This document shows positions 23,489 through 31,811 of a stretch of DNA of 64,000 nt, in pieces. The notes beneath the pieces were generated by a model. That model saw only the letters and a list, made by a program, of their open reading frames with translations, ran no database searches and had not been told where the DNA came from. The stretch covers positions 1 through 64,000 of the forward strand of contig CADBKO010000003.1 of the NCBI GenBank assembly GCA_902795345.1, read 5' to 3'. Origin of the DNA: Oscillospiraceae bacterium. Its GTDB lineage: Bacteria > Bacillota > Clostridia > Oscillospirales > Oscillospiraceae. The first letter of the stretch is position 1, and the number at the start of each line of letters is the position of its first letter. The translations under genes were made by a program, and so were the position numbers.

Positions 23489-24955
23489 TTACTTATTGAA
23501 GATCTTTTTGTACAGGTCCTCGCCGAAGGCGGTCTCCAGCGGCTCGCCGGGCAGGATGTGGAAGGTGCGCCGCCCGTCGTCCAGGCGCTCCGCCCGGAGA
23601 TACTGCACCTCCTCCCGGCCCTTGAAGGCCGTGGCGTAGGCGTGGAGGTGGCTGACGGAGAAGACCTCTACCTTGTTTTGGATCAGCGCCTCCGTGACCT
23701 GGCGGGCGATCTCGCTGCCCTCCCGCTCGTTGGTGGCGGCAAAGGCCTCGTTGAGGAAGAGCATGTCGCCGGGCCGGATGCTGCCCGCGATGCGGCTCAT
23801 GCGCTCCAGCTCCTCGTCCAGCTTGCCGCTCTTCATATAGCGGTCCTCTTCCTTCTTGAAGTGCGTATAGAGGGAACCCCGCATGGGCGCGGAAAACTCC
23901 TTGGCGGCCACGGGCATGCCGCACTGGGCCATGAGCTGGGCCTGCCCCAGGCTGCGCAGGAAGGTGGATTTGCCGCCCTGGTTGGCGCCGGTGATGAGAT
24001 AGAGCATCTTGTGCTCCGAGCGGAACACGTTGCCCCCCACGGCGCTCTTTTTCGTGAAGACCAGGGCGATGTCATACATCTCCGTCCAGCTGCGGGAATC
24101 CACGTCCTTTTCCGTTACGGTGGGGATGCAGGTGGGCATCCCGTAGCCCTTCATCAGCTCCATGAAGTTCAGGCAGCCCATATAGAAGCCCAGCTCCGTG
24201 CGCAGGGCGTCGAAGAAGGAGCTCAGGTGCTCGGCGGATTGGGCCAGGGCGTTGGCAACATTGTTGATCGCCCGGTCCTGACGGGCGCTGATGTCCTCTG
24301 CCGCCATGTCCTTGTCCGTCAGCTTATAGGTCTGCGCCTTCATGAAGTCCAGGTTCAGCAGCTTCTTCTCCCGGCGGTGCAGCACATAGTCCACACCCTG
24401 GAGGTGGCCGCCCAGACGGGCGCTCACCAGATAACCGTCCTGATTGCTCAGCTCCGTGAGCTGGCTCTTGACCTTATCCAGATAGCTGTCGGGCAGCTCT
24501 TCCCGGAGGGCGTTGAACAGGTCCGTGAACCCGGTGGAGCGGAAGCCGGACTGACTGGCTTCCGCCTGCTGCCGCAGCTTCTGGAGGGTTTCGGTGAAAT
24601 TGATGAGGTATTCGATGGCGCCGGAATAGGTGGAGGAGAGATAGTAGTTGGTCATCCAGTGGACGGTGGCCTTGCGCCTCTTTTCCGCCTCCAGACAGAG
24701 ATCGTATAGGGCGCGGACAACGTCGGGATGGGCCATGGCGTCGGCCAGCACCGCATGCCGGTATTCCAGCAGCTTCAGATCCTGCAGCGGGGCCATGAGG
24801 GCGGAGAGGCAGGAGTTGCGGATGAACTTGTCGCCCTTGGAGATGTTGTCCAGGATGACGTTCAGCTCCAGGTCGGCCTTCAGGGCGTCCCTGGCCAGGA
24901 CCAGCAGGTTTGCCGGCTTCGGCGCATCCTCGGGGAGCATCAGATGGACCTTCAT
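23489..24955 (-). CDS. MutS-like ATPase without mismatch-recognition domain (second of pair)
   Basis: A 488-residue protein with a helical lever/clamp-like region (about 20-280) and a C-terminal MutS ATPase domain. The Walker A reads GANQGGKST at about 322-330, the Walker B region is DMLFLNEAFAATNEREG, and the trans-site SVSHLHAYA follows. There is no N-terminal mismatch-binding domain and no C-terminal Smr nuclease. It overlaps the next gene upstream by 4 bases (ATGA); the two are different but related MutS-like ATPases and probably form a heterodimer (inference from the pairing). No mutL lies in the window. The biological role is unknown; DNA repair or recombination is only a guess. Confidence 0.85.
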   Translation of the reverse strand: MKVHLMLPEDAPKPANLLVLARDALKADLELNVILDNISKGDKFIRNSCLSALMAPLQDLKLLEYRHAVLADAMAHPDVVRALYDLCLEAEKRRKATVHWMTNYYLSSTYSGAIEYLINFTETLQKLRQQAEASQSGFRSTGFTDLFNALREELPDSYLDKVKSQLTELSNQDGYLVSARLGGHLQGVDYVLHRREKKLLNLDFMKAQTYKLTDKDMAAEDISARQDRAINNVANALAQSAEHLSSFFDALRTELGFYMGCLNFMELMKGYGMPTCIPTVTEKDVDSRSWTEMYDIALVFTKKSAVGGNVFRSEHKMLYLITGANQGGKSTFLRSLGQAQLMAQCGMPVAAKEFSAPMRGSLYTHFKKEEDRYMKSGKLDEELERMSRIAGSIRPGDMLFLNEAFAATNEREGSEIARQVTEALIQNKVEVFSVSHLHAYATAFKGREEVQYLRAERLDDGRRTFHILPGEPLETAFGEDLYKKIFNK

Positions 24956-26496
24956 GCCTTCAGCCTCCTTTCCAGCTGCTCAAATGTAAGCCCGTGCTGC
25001 GCCGCGATCTGCATGGCAAAGGCCTGCCCGTCGGGGGCCTGCCGCAGAAGGCGGAAGGTGCGCCGGTGCTTTTCGTCGTTCGTGACCGTAGTCACCATGC
25101 TGACGGTCTGGGGCCCGTAATCCACCAGCTCCTCCAGGAAGGTGACCACCATGGCCGGGGCGCCCTTTTCCACGATGGCGTCCAGCATGTGGCCGCCCAG
25201 CTGCAAAGCGTCCACCAGGGTGGTGGAGGCGAAGATCTCGTTGATGATGATGACGGTCTTGTGCGTGGCCGCTTCCAGCAGCGCGTGGAGCCGGACCAGG
25301 TCGTCCTGGAGCTTGCCGCTGAGGTTCACCAGATCCTCCTCCCGCTCGAAGTGGGTCAGCACCTGGTCGCAGAGGAAAATATCCGCCTCCCGGCCTGGCA
25401 CCATGACGCCCAGGGAGCTGAGGAAGTGGATCTGCCCGAAGGAACGGGCAAAGGTGGTCTTGCCGCCCTGGTTGGGGCCGGAAACGATGAGGATCTGCTC
25501 CGGTGCGGTCAGGGTGAAGGAATTGGTGACGATCTTGTCCGCCTTGTCCATGGCCAGGGCCAGGTCGAAGCAGTCCAGCGCCTTCACATCGTCCAGCTTT
25601 TCATGGATGACGGGGAAACAGAAGGGGAGCCCGGCCTGCCGCAGGGGTTCCAGGAAATCCAGCCAGTGGAAATAGAATTGGATCTCCCGGGAGAAGCGCA
25701 TCAGCGTGTCGTCGTCAAAATGCAGATATTCCTGGCAGAAGGCGGTCAGGTCCTTGAATTCCGCAGGGTAATAATGGGCTACCATCTCCAGGATCTTGTT
25801 TTCCAGGTTTTCGGAAAGGGGCTCTTCCTTCAGCTTCCGGCGGTAGTCCATCACGTCGCCCTGACGGAAGCGGGCAAAGAGCTCGCCCACCCGGTCGGCA
25901 TAGTCCTCCTGCCCTTCGTAGGGCGCGACCCGCACCAGGTTGTCCTTGATATGCAGGCAATAGCGCACTTTGTCGAAATTCGCCCGCAGCCGCGCGGCCC
26001 ACTCCTGCATCTCCTTGAATTTCGCGGAGGCGGAGTATTCCGCCATATAAGCCCTGAACTGCCGCAGCCCCTCGGATTGGAGCTCTATGTGCTGGATGCC
26101 CTGCGCCAGCCCCGCCACCACATTGGAGAACAGGGAGGCGTTTTCCAGAAGATGGCCCATGTCCAGATATTTGCCGGTGAATTTCCCGTCGGTGGTGAGC
26201 TTCATGCGCAGAGAGTCCATGAACATGCGCAGGAAGGTGATCTGCCCCACCATGCTTTCGATGGCGAAACGCTTGCCGGGATCCATCAGCTCTTTCATGA
26301 CGTCCTGCCGGTAGCGGATAACGGCCGGGTCCGGTAAGGGCGTGTAGAAGAATTCCTCCAGCTCCAGCTCCGGCTGTTCCTGGATCACGGGCTTCAGGAT
26401 CTTGTCGATGTTCAGATCGCGGAAGCTCTCAGGCGCCTCTTTCCGCCGGGGCAGACGGTAGCTTTCCTCCGTGGGGAACAGTACACTGTAAAACAT
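24952..26496 (-). CDS. MutS-like ATPase without mismatch-recognition domain (first of pair)
   Basis: A 514-residue protein with a helical core (about 60-310) and a MutS-type ATPase domain: Walker A GPNQGGKTTF at about 339-348, Walker B TVIIINEIFASTTLVDA, and MVVTFLEELVDYG in place of the usual sensor strand. It begins at a conserved-looking FYSVLFPTEESYRLP. Like its partner it lacks domain I for mismatch recognition. It is 27 bases downstream of the MATE gene, so one promoter may drive all three. The two ATPases are clearly divergent in sequence, which favours a heterodimer over a recent duplication. Confidence 0.85.
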   Translation of the reverse strand: MFYSVLFPTEESYRLPRRKEAPESFRDLNIDKILKPVIQEQPELELEEFFYTPLPDPAVIRYRQDVMKELMDPGKRFAIESMVGQITFLRMFMDSLRMKLTTDGKFTGKYLDMGHLLENASLFSNVVAGLAQGIQHIELQSEGLRQFRAYMAEYSASAKFKEMQEWAARLRANFDKVRYCLHIKDNLVRVAPYEGQEDYADRVGELFARFRQGDVMDYRRKLKEEPLSENLENKILEMVAHYYPAEFKDLTAFCQEYLHFDDDTLMRFSREIQFYFHWLDFLEPLRQAGLPFCFPVIHEKLDDVKALDCFDLALAMDKADKIVTNSFTLTAPEQILIVSGPNQGGKTTFARSFGQIHFLSSLGVMVPGREADIFLCDQVLTHFEREEDLVNLSGKLQDDLVRLHALLEAATHKTVIIINEIFASTTLVDALQLGGHMLDAIVEKGAPAMVVTFLEELVDYGPQTVSMVTTVTNDEKHRRTFRLLRQAPDGQAFAMQIAAQHGLTFEQLERRLKA

Positions 26497-26523
26497 CGTG
26501 TCCTCCTTTGTGTATTCAGGCGG

Positions 26524-27885
26524 TCAAACCACCAGCCGGCGCTTTTTCCAGCGCCCGGAGAGATAGTAGAAGAAACAGACGACGCCGATCACATTGCCGG
26601 CGATGGCGCCGCCCAGCCAGTAGCCCTCGATGCCCATGTGCATCACTTCACCGAAGAGCAGGGAGAAGCCGATCCTCGCCACGATGCCGTCCACGACGCT
26701 GGCTATGAAGCTGAGGGATGCATAGCCGATGCCGTTGAGCAGGGCGAAGCCCGCGGCGCGGGTGGCGAAGCCCACCAGGCTGATGATGCAGTAGATGGCG
26801 AAACGGGGAGCCAGCTCCAATACTGCGGGATCCCGGTCGAAGACGGAGAAGATCGCCTTGGGGAAGATCAGCAGCAGGACCCCCAGCAGCAGACAGAAGA
26901 CCATGCAGAAGCAGAGGATGCTCAGCAGGGTAGAGGAGACCCGCTGGAATTTCCGCGCCCCGAAGTTCTGGGCCACCAGGGAGTTGCCCGCCGCCTGCAT
27001 GGCCTGGGTGCAGATGGTGGCGATCAGGGTGATCTTGTTGCCCACGGCGGTGGCCGCGGCGGAGACGATGCCCAGGGTGTTGATGCAGGCGTTAATGTAG
27101 AGCATGCTTCCGGAAATGGCGATGCTCTGGATGGAGATGGGGAGCCCCAGGCGGATGATGGGTTTCAGGGCCTGCCTGTCGAGGCGGAAGCTCTGCCGCT
27201 TAAAGTCGAAGCCGAAGGAATCCCTGTGCTGATACAGGAATACCATGGAGACGACGAAGGAGACGGTCTGGCTGATGACGGTGGCCAGGGCCGCGCCGAA
27301 ACACTCCATGTGGAAAACGCCCACAAAGAGGAGGTCCAGGCCGATATTCAGCACGGCGGAGATGGCGATGAAAATGAAGGGGTGTTTGCTGTCGCCCATG
27401 CCGCGGAGAATGGAGGAGACCATGTTGTAGCCGAAAACGGGGATCATGCCGCAGAAATAAGTGAAGGCATAATCGTGGGCGTATGTCATGGCCGCTTCGG
27501 GGATGTTCACCAGCTTCAGCGCCTGGTCGCAGAGGCAGAGGGAAAGCACCGTGCAGCATGCGGCGATGATAAAGCCGAAGGTGAACAGCGTGCCGATGGT
27601 GGCCTTGAGCCTGTCCCGGTTCCCGGCGCCGATGTGCTGGGAGATGATGACCTGCCCGGCATTGGCGAAGCCCATGCCGATAAAGAGGAAGAACATGGCC
27701 AGCTCGCCGCTGTTGGAGGCGGCGGCCAGCCCGGCGGAGCCCACATATTGGCCGATGATGACCATGTCCGCCATGTTGTAGACCTGCTGTAAGAGATTGG
27801 CGAAAATAAAGGGAAGGGAAAAAACCAGCAGCTGCTTCACCGGGCTGCCGGTCGTGAGATCACGGATGATGGCCTTTTGCTTCAA
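26524..27885 (-). CDS. MATE family multidrug/Na+ or H+ antiporter
   Basis: A 453-residue membrane protein with about 12 hydrophobic helices in two similar halves, starting TTGSPVKQLLVFSLPFIFANLLQQVYNMAD, the classic MATE opening. MATE proteins export cationic drugs or metabolites by Na+ or H+ exchange. I place the start at a TTG at 27885, with AGGGGG 9 bases upstream. A longer frame reaches 27945, but that would put the start codon inside the -35 box of a near-perfect promoter. It probably leads a transcript that continues into the MutS-like pair. Confidence 0.92.
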   Translation of the reverse strand: MKQKAIIRDLTTGSPVKQLLVFSLPFIFANLLQQVYNMADMVIIGQYVGSAGLAAASNSGELAMFFLFIGMGFANAGQVIISQHIGAGNRDRLKATIGTLFTFGFIIAACCTVLSLCLCDQALKLVNIPEAAMTYAHDYAFTYFCGMIPVFGYNMVSSILRGMGDSKHPFIFIAISAVLNIGLDLLFVGVFHMECFGAALATVISQTVSFVVSMVFLYQHRDSFGFDFKRQSFRLDRQALKPIIRLGLPISIQSIAISGSMLYINACINTLGIVSAAATAVGNKITLIATICTQAMQAAGNSLVAQNFGARKFQRVSSTLLSILCFCMVFCLLLGVLLLIFPKAIFSVFDRDPAVLELAPRFAIYCIISLVGFATRAAGFALLNGIGYASLSFIASVVDGIVARIGFSLLFGEVMHMGIEGYWLGGAIAGNVIGVVCFFYYLSGRWKKRRLVV

Positions 27886-27916
27886 ATCGGAAGACCCCCT
27901 GCTTTGATATTCTGTT

Positions 27917-27945
27917 ATTATAAACGCGGCGGCGGGCAATTTCAA
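27917..27945 (-). promoter_or_regulatory. Promoter of the MATE/MutS-like unit
   Basis: On the minus strand TTGAAA (27945-27940), 17-base spacer, perfect TATAAT (27922-27917). The transcript start near 27910 leaves about 25 bases of leader before the TTG start. Confidence 0.85.
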
Positions 27946-27964
27946 GATTCACTTATATAAATCC

Positions 27965-27996
27965 ATGCCGGAATGAATTTACCTTCATTCCGGCAT
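27965..27996 (-). terminator. Hairpin at the end of the ylxM-trmD operon
   Basis: ATGCCGGAATGAA and TTCATTCCGGCAT form a perfect 13-bp stem with a 6-base loop. On the minus strand only GGATTTATAT follows, so the T-tract is weak; it lies 18 bases after the trmD stop and just before the MATE promoter. Confidence 0.65.
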
Positions 27997-28014
27997 ATTT
28001 TGCGGACAGAATGT

Positions 28015-28788
28015 TCAGTTGGCTTCTTCCTCCGGGGCGGCAGCCTGTTCAGCCTGTAATTCATCCAGCAGCTGCCTGTCCAGCTTGGTGGGCTGGAAGC
28101 CCTCCAGCATATCGGGCCGCCTGAGAAGCGTCCTGCGCAGGGCTTCCTTCCGCTGCCAGCGGGCGATGGCGGCGTGGTTGCCGGAGAGGAGCACCGGGGG
28201 CACATGCATGTCGTGCCAGTTCTCCGGGCGGGAATACTGGGGGTATTCCAGCAGGCCGCTGTAATGGCTCTCGTCCTGAAAGCAGCTGGCGTCCGCCAGC
28301 ACCCCGGGCACCAGGCGGCATACGGCGTCCGCCACCGTCATGGCGGGCAGCTCGCCCCCGGTGAGGACAAAATCCCCCACGCTGATCTCCTCGTCCACAC
28401 ATTCCTGGATGAAACGCTCGTCCACGCCCTCATAGTGGCCGCAGACCAGGATGAAACGCTCCTGGGTATCCTTGAGCCGGATCGCGTCCGCCTGGGTGAA
28501 GCGTTTCCCGGCGGCGGACAGGAAGATGGTGTGGAGCCTGCGCCCGGCCTGACGGCAGACGTCGGCCCAGCAGTCGTAGAGGGGCTGCACCTGCATCAGC
28601 ATGCCCTGGCCGCCGCCGTAGGGGTAGTCGTCCACCTGCATCTGCTTGTTTTTGGTGTAGTCACGGATCTGGTGGGGTTCGATCCGGATGATGTCGTTCC
28701 GCTGCGCCCGGCCCAGGATGCTTTCGCCCATGACGGCCCGGATGGAGTCGGGAAACAGGGTCAGGATGTCGATATGCATAGCGACCAT
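28015..28788 (-). CDS. trmD: tRNA (guanine37-N1)-methyltransferase
   Basis: A 257-residue SPOUT methyltransferase that makes m1G37 in tRNAs, preventing +1 frameshifts. The start MHIDILTLFPDSI, the SAM-knot region ERFILVCGHYEGVDERFIQ, and ISVGDFVLTGGELPAM with the PGVLAD follow-up are diagnostic. The catalytic Asp-Arg region is in the EYPQYSRPENW segment. The ATG at 28788, one base after the rimM stop, has GGAGGG 9 bases upstream; an in-frame ATG at 28779 is the alternative. An Ala/Glu-rich tail ends the protein. It is the last gene of its operon. Confidence 0.97.
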   Translation of the reverse strand: MVAMHIDILTLFPDSIRAVMGESILGRAQRNDIIRIEPHQIRDYTKNKQMQVDDYPYGGGQGMLMQVQPLYDCWADVCRQAGRRLHTIFLSAAGKRFTQADAIRLKDTQERFILVCGHYEGVDERFIQECVDEEISVGDFVLTGGELPAMTVADAVCRLVPGVLADASCFQDESHYSGLLEYPQYSRPENWHDMHVPPVLLSGNHAAIARWQRKEALRRTLLRRPDMLEGFQPTKLDRQLLDELQAEQAAAPEEEAN

Positions 28789-28789
28789 G

Positions 28790-29278
28790 TCACATTCCCT
28801 CCAGCAGGCTTACTTCCAGGTGGCCCAGGGAGGGGTCCAGGGAAGTGAAGAAGCCGCCCTTTTCCGGGATCAGGTGCTCCGTCTTGCCCTGCACCACGAA
28901 GACACGGCCGGCGGGGTAATCCAGGACCTCCCGGAGGACGCCGATCTCCTCGCCGTTCTGGTCCAGCACGGGAAGCCCGATCATGTCCTGGATGAAGAAG
29001 CTGCCCTCCGCCAGGGGGAGCTCGGCCCGGTCGGCGCGGACCACCTTGCCCTTCAGGACCATGGCGGCCTCCACGCTGTCCACCCCCTCCAGCTTCACAA
29101 TGACGAAACGCCCGTGGACCCGGCACTCCAGGATGGGGAGGGCCCGGCTGTCCAGCCAGAGGTTTTTCAGAGTTTTCAGCTGCTGGGGGCTGTCCGCCCA
29201 GGGCTCCAGCTTCACTTCGCCCCGGACGCCGTGGGTGTTGATGATCTTTCCGATCTCCAGAAAGCGGTTGGGTTCCAT
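28790..29278 (-). CDS. rimM: Ribosome maturation factor RimM
   Basis: A 162-residue protein that binds ribosomal protein S19 and helps mature the 3' domain of 16S rRNA. The N-terminal RimM domain (LEIGKIINTHGVRGEVKLEPWADSP) and the C-terminal PRC-barrel domain (DMIGLPVLDQNGEEIGVLREVLDYPAGRVFVV; HLIPEKGGFF) are both clear. AAGGAG lies before the ATG at 29278. It is placed between khpA and trmD as in most Firmicutes. Confidence 0.96.
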   Translation of the reverse strand: MEPNRFLEIGKIINTHGVRGEVKLEPWADSPQQLKTLKNLWLDSRALPILECRVHGRFVIVKLEGVDSVEAAMVLKGKVVRADRAELPLAEGSFFIQDMIGLPVLDQNGEEIGVLREVLDYPAGRVFVVQGKTEHLIPEKGGFFTSLDPSLGHLEVSLLEGM

Positions 29279-29340
29279 TGTCGGCTCCTTTTCGAAGGTT
29301 TGAAAATTGCCGGAGAACGACTCTCCGGCAACCTCCAAAT

Positions 29341-29571
29341 TTAGTCTACGATGTCCACGTTGACGCGCTTGTCCTGACGCTGGGCCAGGGATTTCACCAG
29401 AACGCGGATCTCCTTGGCGATGCGACCCTGACGCCCGATGACCTTGCCCATGTCGCCGTCCGCGACCCGGAGCTCCAGGGTAGTCTCGCCGTCCTCCTCG
29501 CGCTCCGTGACGGTCACCTCGTCGGGATGATCCACCAGGTTCCGCGCGATATACAGTAAGAGTTCTTTCAT
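29341..29571 (-). CDS. khpA: KH-domain RNA-binding protein KhpA
   Basis: A 76-residue protein made of a single KH domain. The GKVIGRQGRIAKEIRVLVK segment carries the GxxG RNA-contact loop. KhpA works with KhpB in binding many transcripts and affects cell elongation in Gram-positive bacteria. Position between rpsP and rimM is the standard one. AAAGGAAC lies before the ATG. Confidence 0.94.
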   Translation of the reverse strand: MKELLLYIARNLVDHPDEVTVTEREEDGETTLELRVADGDMGKVIGRQGRIAKEIRVLVKSLAQRQDKRVNVDIVD

Positions 29572-29602
29572 CGAAAAAATGTTCCTTTCGGCCGGGTGAT
29601 CC

Positions 29603-29842
29603 TCAGATCGCGCCCGCCTTCTTGAGAAGATTCTTCACGGTATCCGTGGGCTGCGCGCCGTTCTTGATCCAGGCCTGGGCCCGCTCGGCGTCCACCTTGA
29701 TCTCGCTGGGCTCGGTCAGGGGGTTGTAGGTGCCGATCTCTTCGATGAAGCGGCCGTCCCGGGGGAAATGGGAGTCGGCGACGACGATGCGGTAATAGGG
29801 GGCCTTCTTGGCGCCCACTCTGCGAAGTCTGATTTTGACCAT
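29603..29842 (-). CDS. rpsP: 30S ribosomal protein S16
   Basis: A 79-residue S16: [42 protein letters not shown] is the full family signature, with a C-terminal [21 protein letters not shown]16 binds the 5' domain of 16S rRNA and is needed for small-subunit assembly. The start is the ATG at 29842 with AGGTG upstream; a longer in-frame extension is not supported. Confidence 0.97.
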   Translation of the reverse strand: MVKIRLRRVGAKKAPYYRIVVADSHFPRDGRFIEEIGTYNPLTEPSEIKVDAERAQAWIKNGAQPTDTVKNLLKKAGAI

Positions 29843-29920
29843 GATGTTACACCTCAATAATAGTATGATTTTTATATATGGAAAAGTCTTTGACTTTGTC
29901 CGCCTGGAAAAAGGGAAAAC

Positions 29921-31267
29921 TCAGAATCCGAAGAGGCCCTTCCGGGGCTTTTTGCCGCTCATGAGCTTCTTCATGTTCTTGCCGCTCATCTGCTTGGTGA
30001 GGGCCTGCATCTGCTCGAACTGCTTGAGGAGCCGGTTCACATCCACCACCTGGGTGCCGCTGCCACGGGCGATGCGTTTTTTCCGGGAGCTGTTCAGCAG
30101 GGAGGGGTTGTCCCGCTCCGCCGGGGTCATGGAGAGGATGATGGCCTCCGTTTTTGCCATGGCCTTTTCGTCCACGGTGGCGCCTGCCAGGGCCTTGGAG
30201 TCCATGCCGGGGATCATCCCGGCGATGTCGCTGAGGTTGCCCATGCTCTTGAGCTGGGTGAGCTGCTCGTAGAAATCCGCCAGGGTGAAGCGGTTCTTCA
30301 TCAGCTTGTCGGCCAGCTCCTGGGCTTTCTTCTCGTCGAAGGACTGCTCCGCCTTCTCGATGAGGGTGAGGATATCCCCCATGCCCAGGATGCGGGAGGC
30401 CATGCGGTCCGGGTGGAAGGGCTCGATGCCGTCCAGCTTCTCGCCGATGCCCGCATATTTGATGGGCTTGCCCGTCACGGCCCGGACGCTGAGGGCCGCG
30501 CCGCCTCTGGCGTCGCCGTCCAGCTTGGTGAGGAAGATGCTGTCGATGCCCAGGGCGTCGTCGAAGGCTTTGGCGGCGTTCACCGCGTCCTGGCCGGTCA
30601 TGGCGTCCAGCACCAGCATGATCTCGTGGGGCTCTACGGTGGCCTTGATGTTTTTCAGCTCGTCCATCAGGGCTTCGTCGATGTGGAGGCGGCCTGCGGT
30701 GTCCAGCAGGACCACGTCGTTGCCGTTCTTCCGGGCATGCTCGATGGCGGCGGAGGCGATCTTCACCGGGTTTTCCGTCCCCATCTCGAAGACGGGGATG
30801 CCCACCTGGGCGCCCACGGTAATAAGCTGCTGGATGGCGGCGGGCCGGTAGATGTCGCAGGCGGCCAGCAGAGGCCGTTTGCCGTTCTTTTTCAGGAGGG
30901 CGGCCAGCTTGGCCCCGTTGGTGGTTTTGCCCGCGCCCTGGAGGCCCACCAGCATGATGACCGTGGGGGGCTTGGAGGCCATGTTGATCTTGGCGTTCTC
31001 CTTGCCCATGGTCTCGGTGAGTTCCTCGTTGACAATCTTGATGACCATCTGGGCGGGGGTCAGGCTCTCCAGCACGTTCTGTCCCAGGGCGCGTTCGCTG
31101 ACCCGGGCCACGAAGTCCTTGACCACCTTGTAGCTGACGTCCGCTTCCAGCAGCGCCAGGCGCACGTCCCGCATGGCTTCCTTGATGTCGGATTCCGTCA
31201 GGCGGCCCTTGCTGCGCAGCTTTTTAAAGGTATTGGAAAGTTTTTCGGATAAGCTCTCAAATGCCAT
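29921..31267 (-). CDS. ffh: Signal recognition particle protein Ffh
   Basis: A 448-residue SRP54 GTPase that binds signal peptides and SRP RNA and delivers ribosomes to FtsY at the membrane. N domain about 1-85; G domain with GLQGAGKTT (P-loop), DTAGRLHIDE and TKLDGDARGGAAL; methionine-rich M domain from about 325 (MGDILTLIEKAEQSFDEKKAQ; SMGNLSDIAGMIPGM). The end (KKPRKGLFGF) is usual. It follows ylxM by 34 bases in the standard order. Confidence 0.97.
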   Translation of the reverse strand: MAFESLSEKLSNTFKKLRSKGRLTESDIKEAMRDVRLALLEADVSYKVVKDFVARVSERALGQNVLESLTPAQMVIKIVNEELTETMGKENAKINMASKPPTVIMLVGLQGAGKTTNGAKLAALLKKNGKRPLLAACDIYRPAAIQQLITVGAQVGIPVFEMGTENPVKIASAAIEHARKNGNDVVLLDTAGRLHIDEALMDELKNIKATVEPHEIMLVLDAMTGQDAVNAAKAFDDALGIDSIFLTKLDGDARGGAALSVRAVTGKPIKYAGIGEKLDGIEPFHPDRMASRILGMGDILTLIEKAEQSFDEKKAQELADKLMKNRFTLADFYEQLTQLKSMGNLSDIAGMIPGMDSKALAGATVDEKAMAKTEAIILSMTPAERDNPSLLNSSRKKRIARGSGTQVVDVNRLLKQFEQMQALTKQMSGKNMKKLMSGKKPRKGLFGF

Positions 31268-31301
31268 ATCAGCGTTCCTTCTCTGCGGTCCGGCGGCCGC
31301 G

Positions 31302-31664
31302 TCAAAGCCTCATCTCGTCCAGCTTCCCCTGCAGCTGAGCGCAGAGGGACAAAAGCTCCGGGTTCTTGATAGAGGCGGAATTCAGCTGCCCGATCCGGTC
31401 CAACAGGGCTTCCGCTTCCCCGATCTGCGCCTGCAAGCGCACATGCCTTTCCGCAAGGCCGGTCTTTTCCTCCGTGGAGCGCAGCACCGATTCCGCCCGG
31501 AGCAGAGCATCCCGCACCGCCTGGCGGCTGATGCCGTCGTTTTCCGCGATCTCGCTGAGGGAGAGGTTTTCATTGTAGTAAAGGTCGGCGTATTCCCGCT
31601 GCTTTTCCGTCAGCAGCGGCCCGAAGAAATCCAGCAGGAGGGAGAGATAGATCGCTTTTTCCAA
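31302..31664 (-). CDS. ylxM: YlxM-family DNA-binding protein (UPF0122)
   Basis: A 120-residue helix-turn-helix protein. The sigma-70 region-4-like HTH reads LTEKQREYADLYYNENLSLSEIAENDGISRQAVRDALLRAE, followed by a coiled-coil tail. In Firmicutes ylxM sits directly before ffh, as here, and the Streptococcus protein has been reported to affect SRP function. It is the first gene of the operon, with a strong promoter about 50 bases upstream. Confidence 0.92.
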   Translation of the reverse strand: MEKAIYLSLLLDFFGPLLTEKQREYADLYYNENLSLSEIAENDGISRQAVRDALLRAESVLRSTEEKTGLAERHVRLQAQIGEAEALLDRIGQLNSASIKNPELLSLCAQLQGKLDEMRL

Positions 31665-31678
31665 CCTGTCCGCCTCCC

Positions 31679-31708
31679 CGCCTGTAAAGTGGAATCCCCT
31701 TACAGGCG
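31679..31708. promoter_or_regulatory. Inverted repeat in the ylxM leader
   Basis: CGCCTGTAA and TTACAGGCG are exact inverted copies 12 bases apart, between the promoter and the ylxM start. It would fold into a hairpin in the leader RNA or form an operator; neither can be decided by reading. Confidence 0.45.
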
Positions 31709-31711
31709 AGC

Positions 31712-31740
31712 ATTGTAACGGAAAGAAGCGCTCTTGTCAA
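31712..31740 (-). promoter_or_regulatory. Promoter of the ylxM-ffh-rpsP-khpA-rimM-trmD operon
   Basis: On the minus strand a perfect TTGACA (31740-31735), 17-base spacer, and TACAAT (31717-31712). Confidence 0.85.
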
Positions 31741-31811
31741 GAGGAATCTGCGATTTCATCCGGGAATTCATCGGGTATATTGGGCGGGAGGCGAGGAAAC
31801 ATAAGCAAGCT

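Noticed and set aside
31679..31708. Leader inverted repeat before ylxM as a riboswitch or ribosomal-protein autoregulatory site.
   Set aside because: The hairpin is short and does not match a riboswitch or leader motif known to me; kept only as an unexplained inverted repeat.
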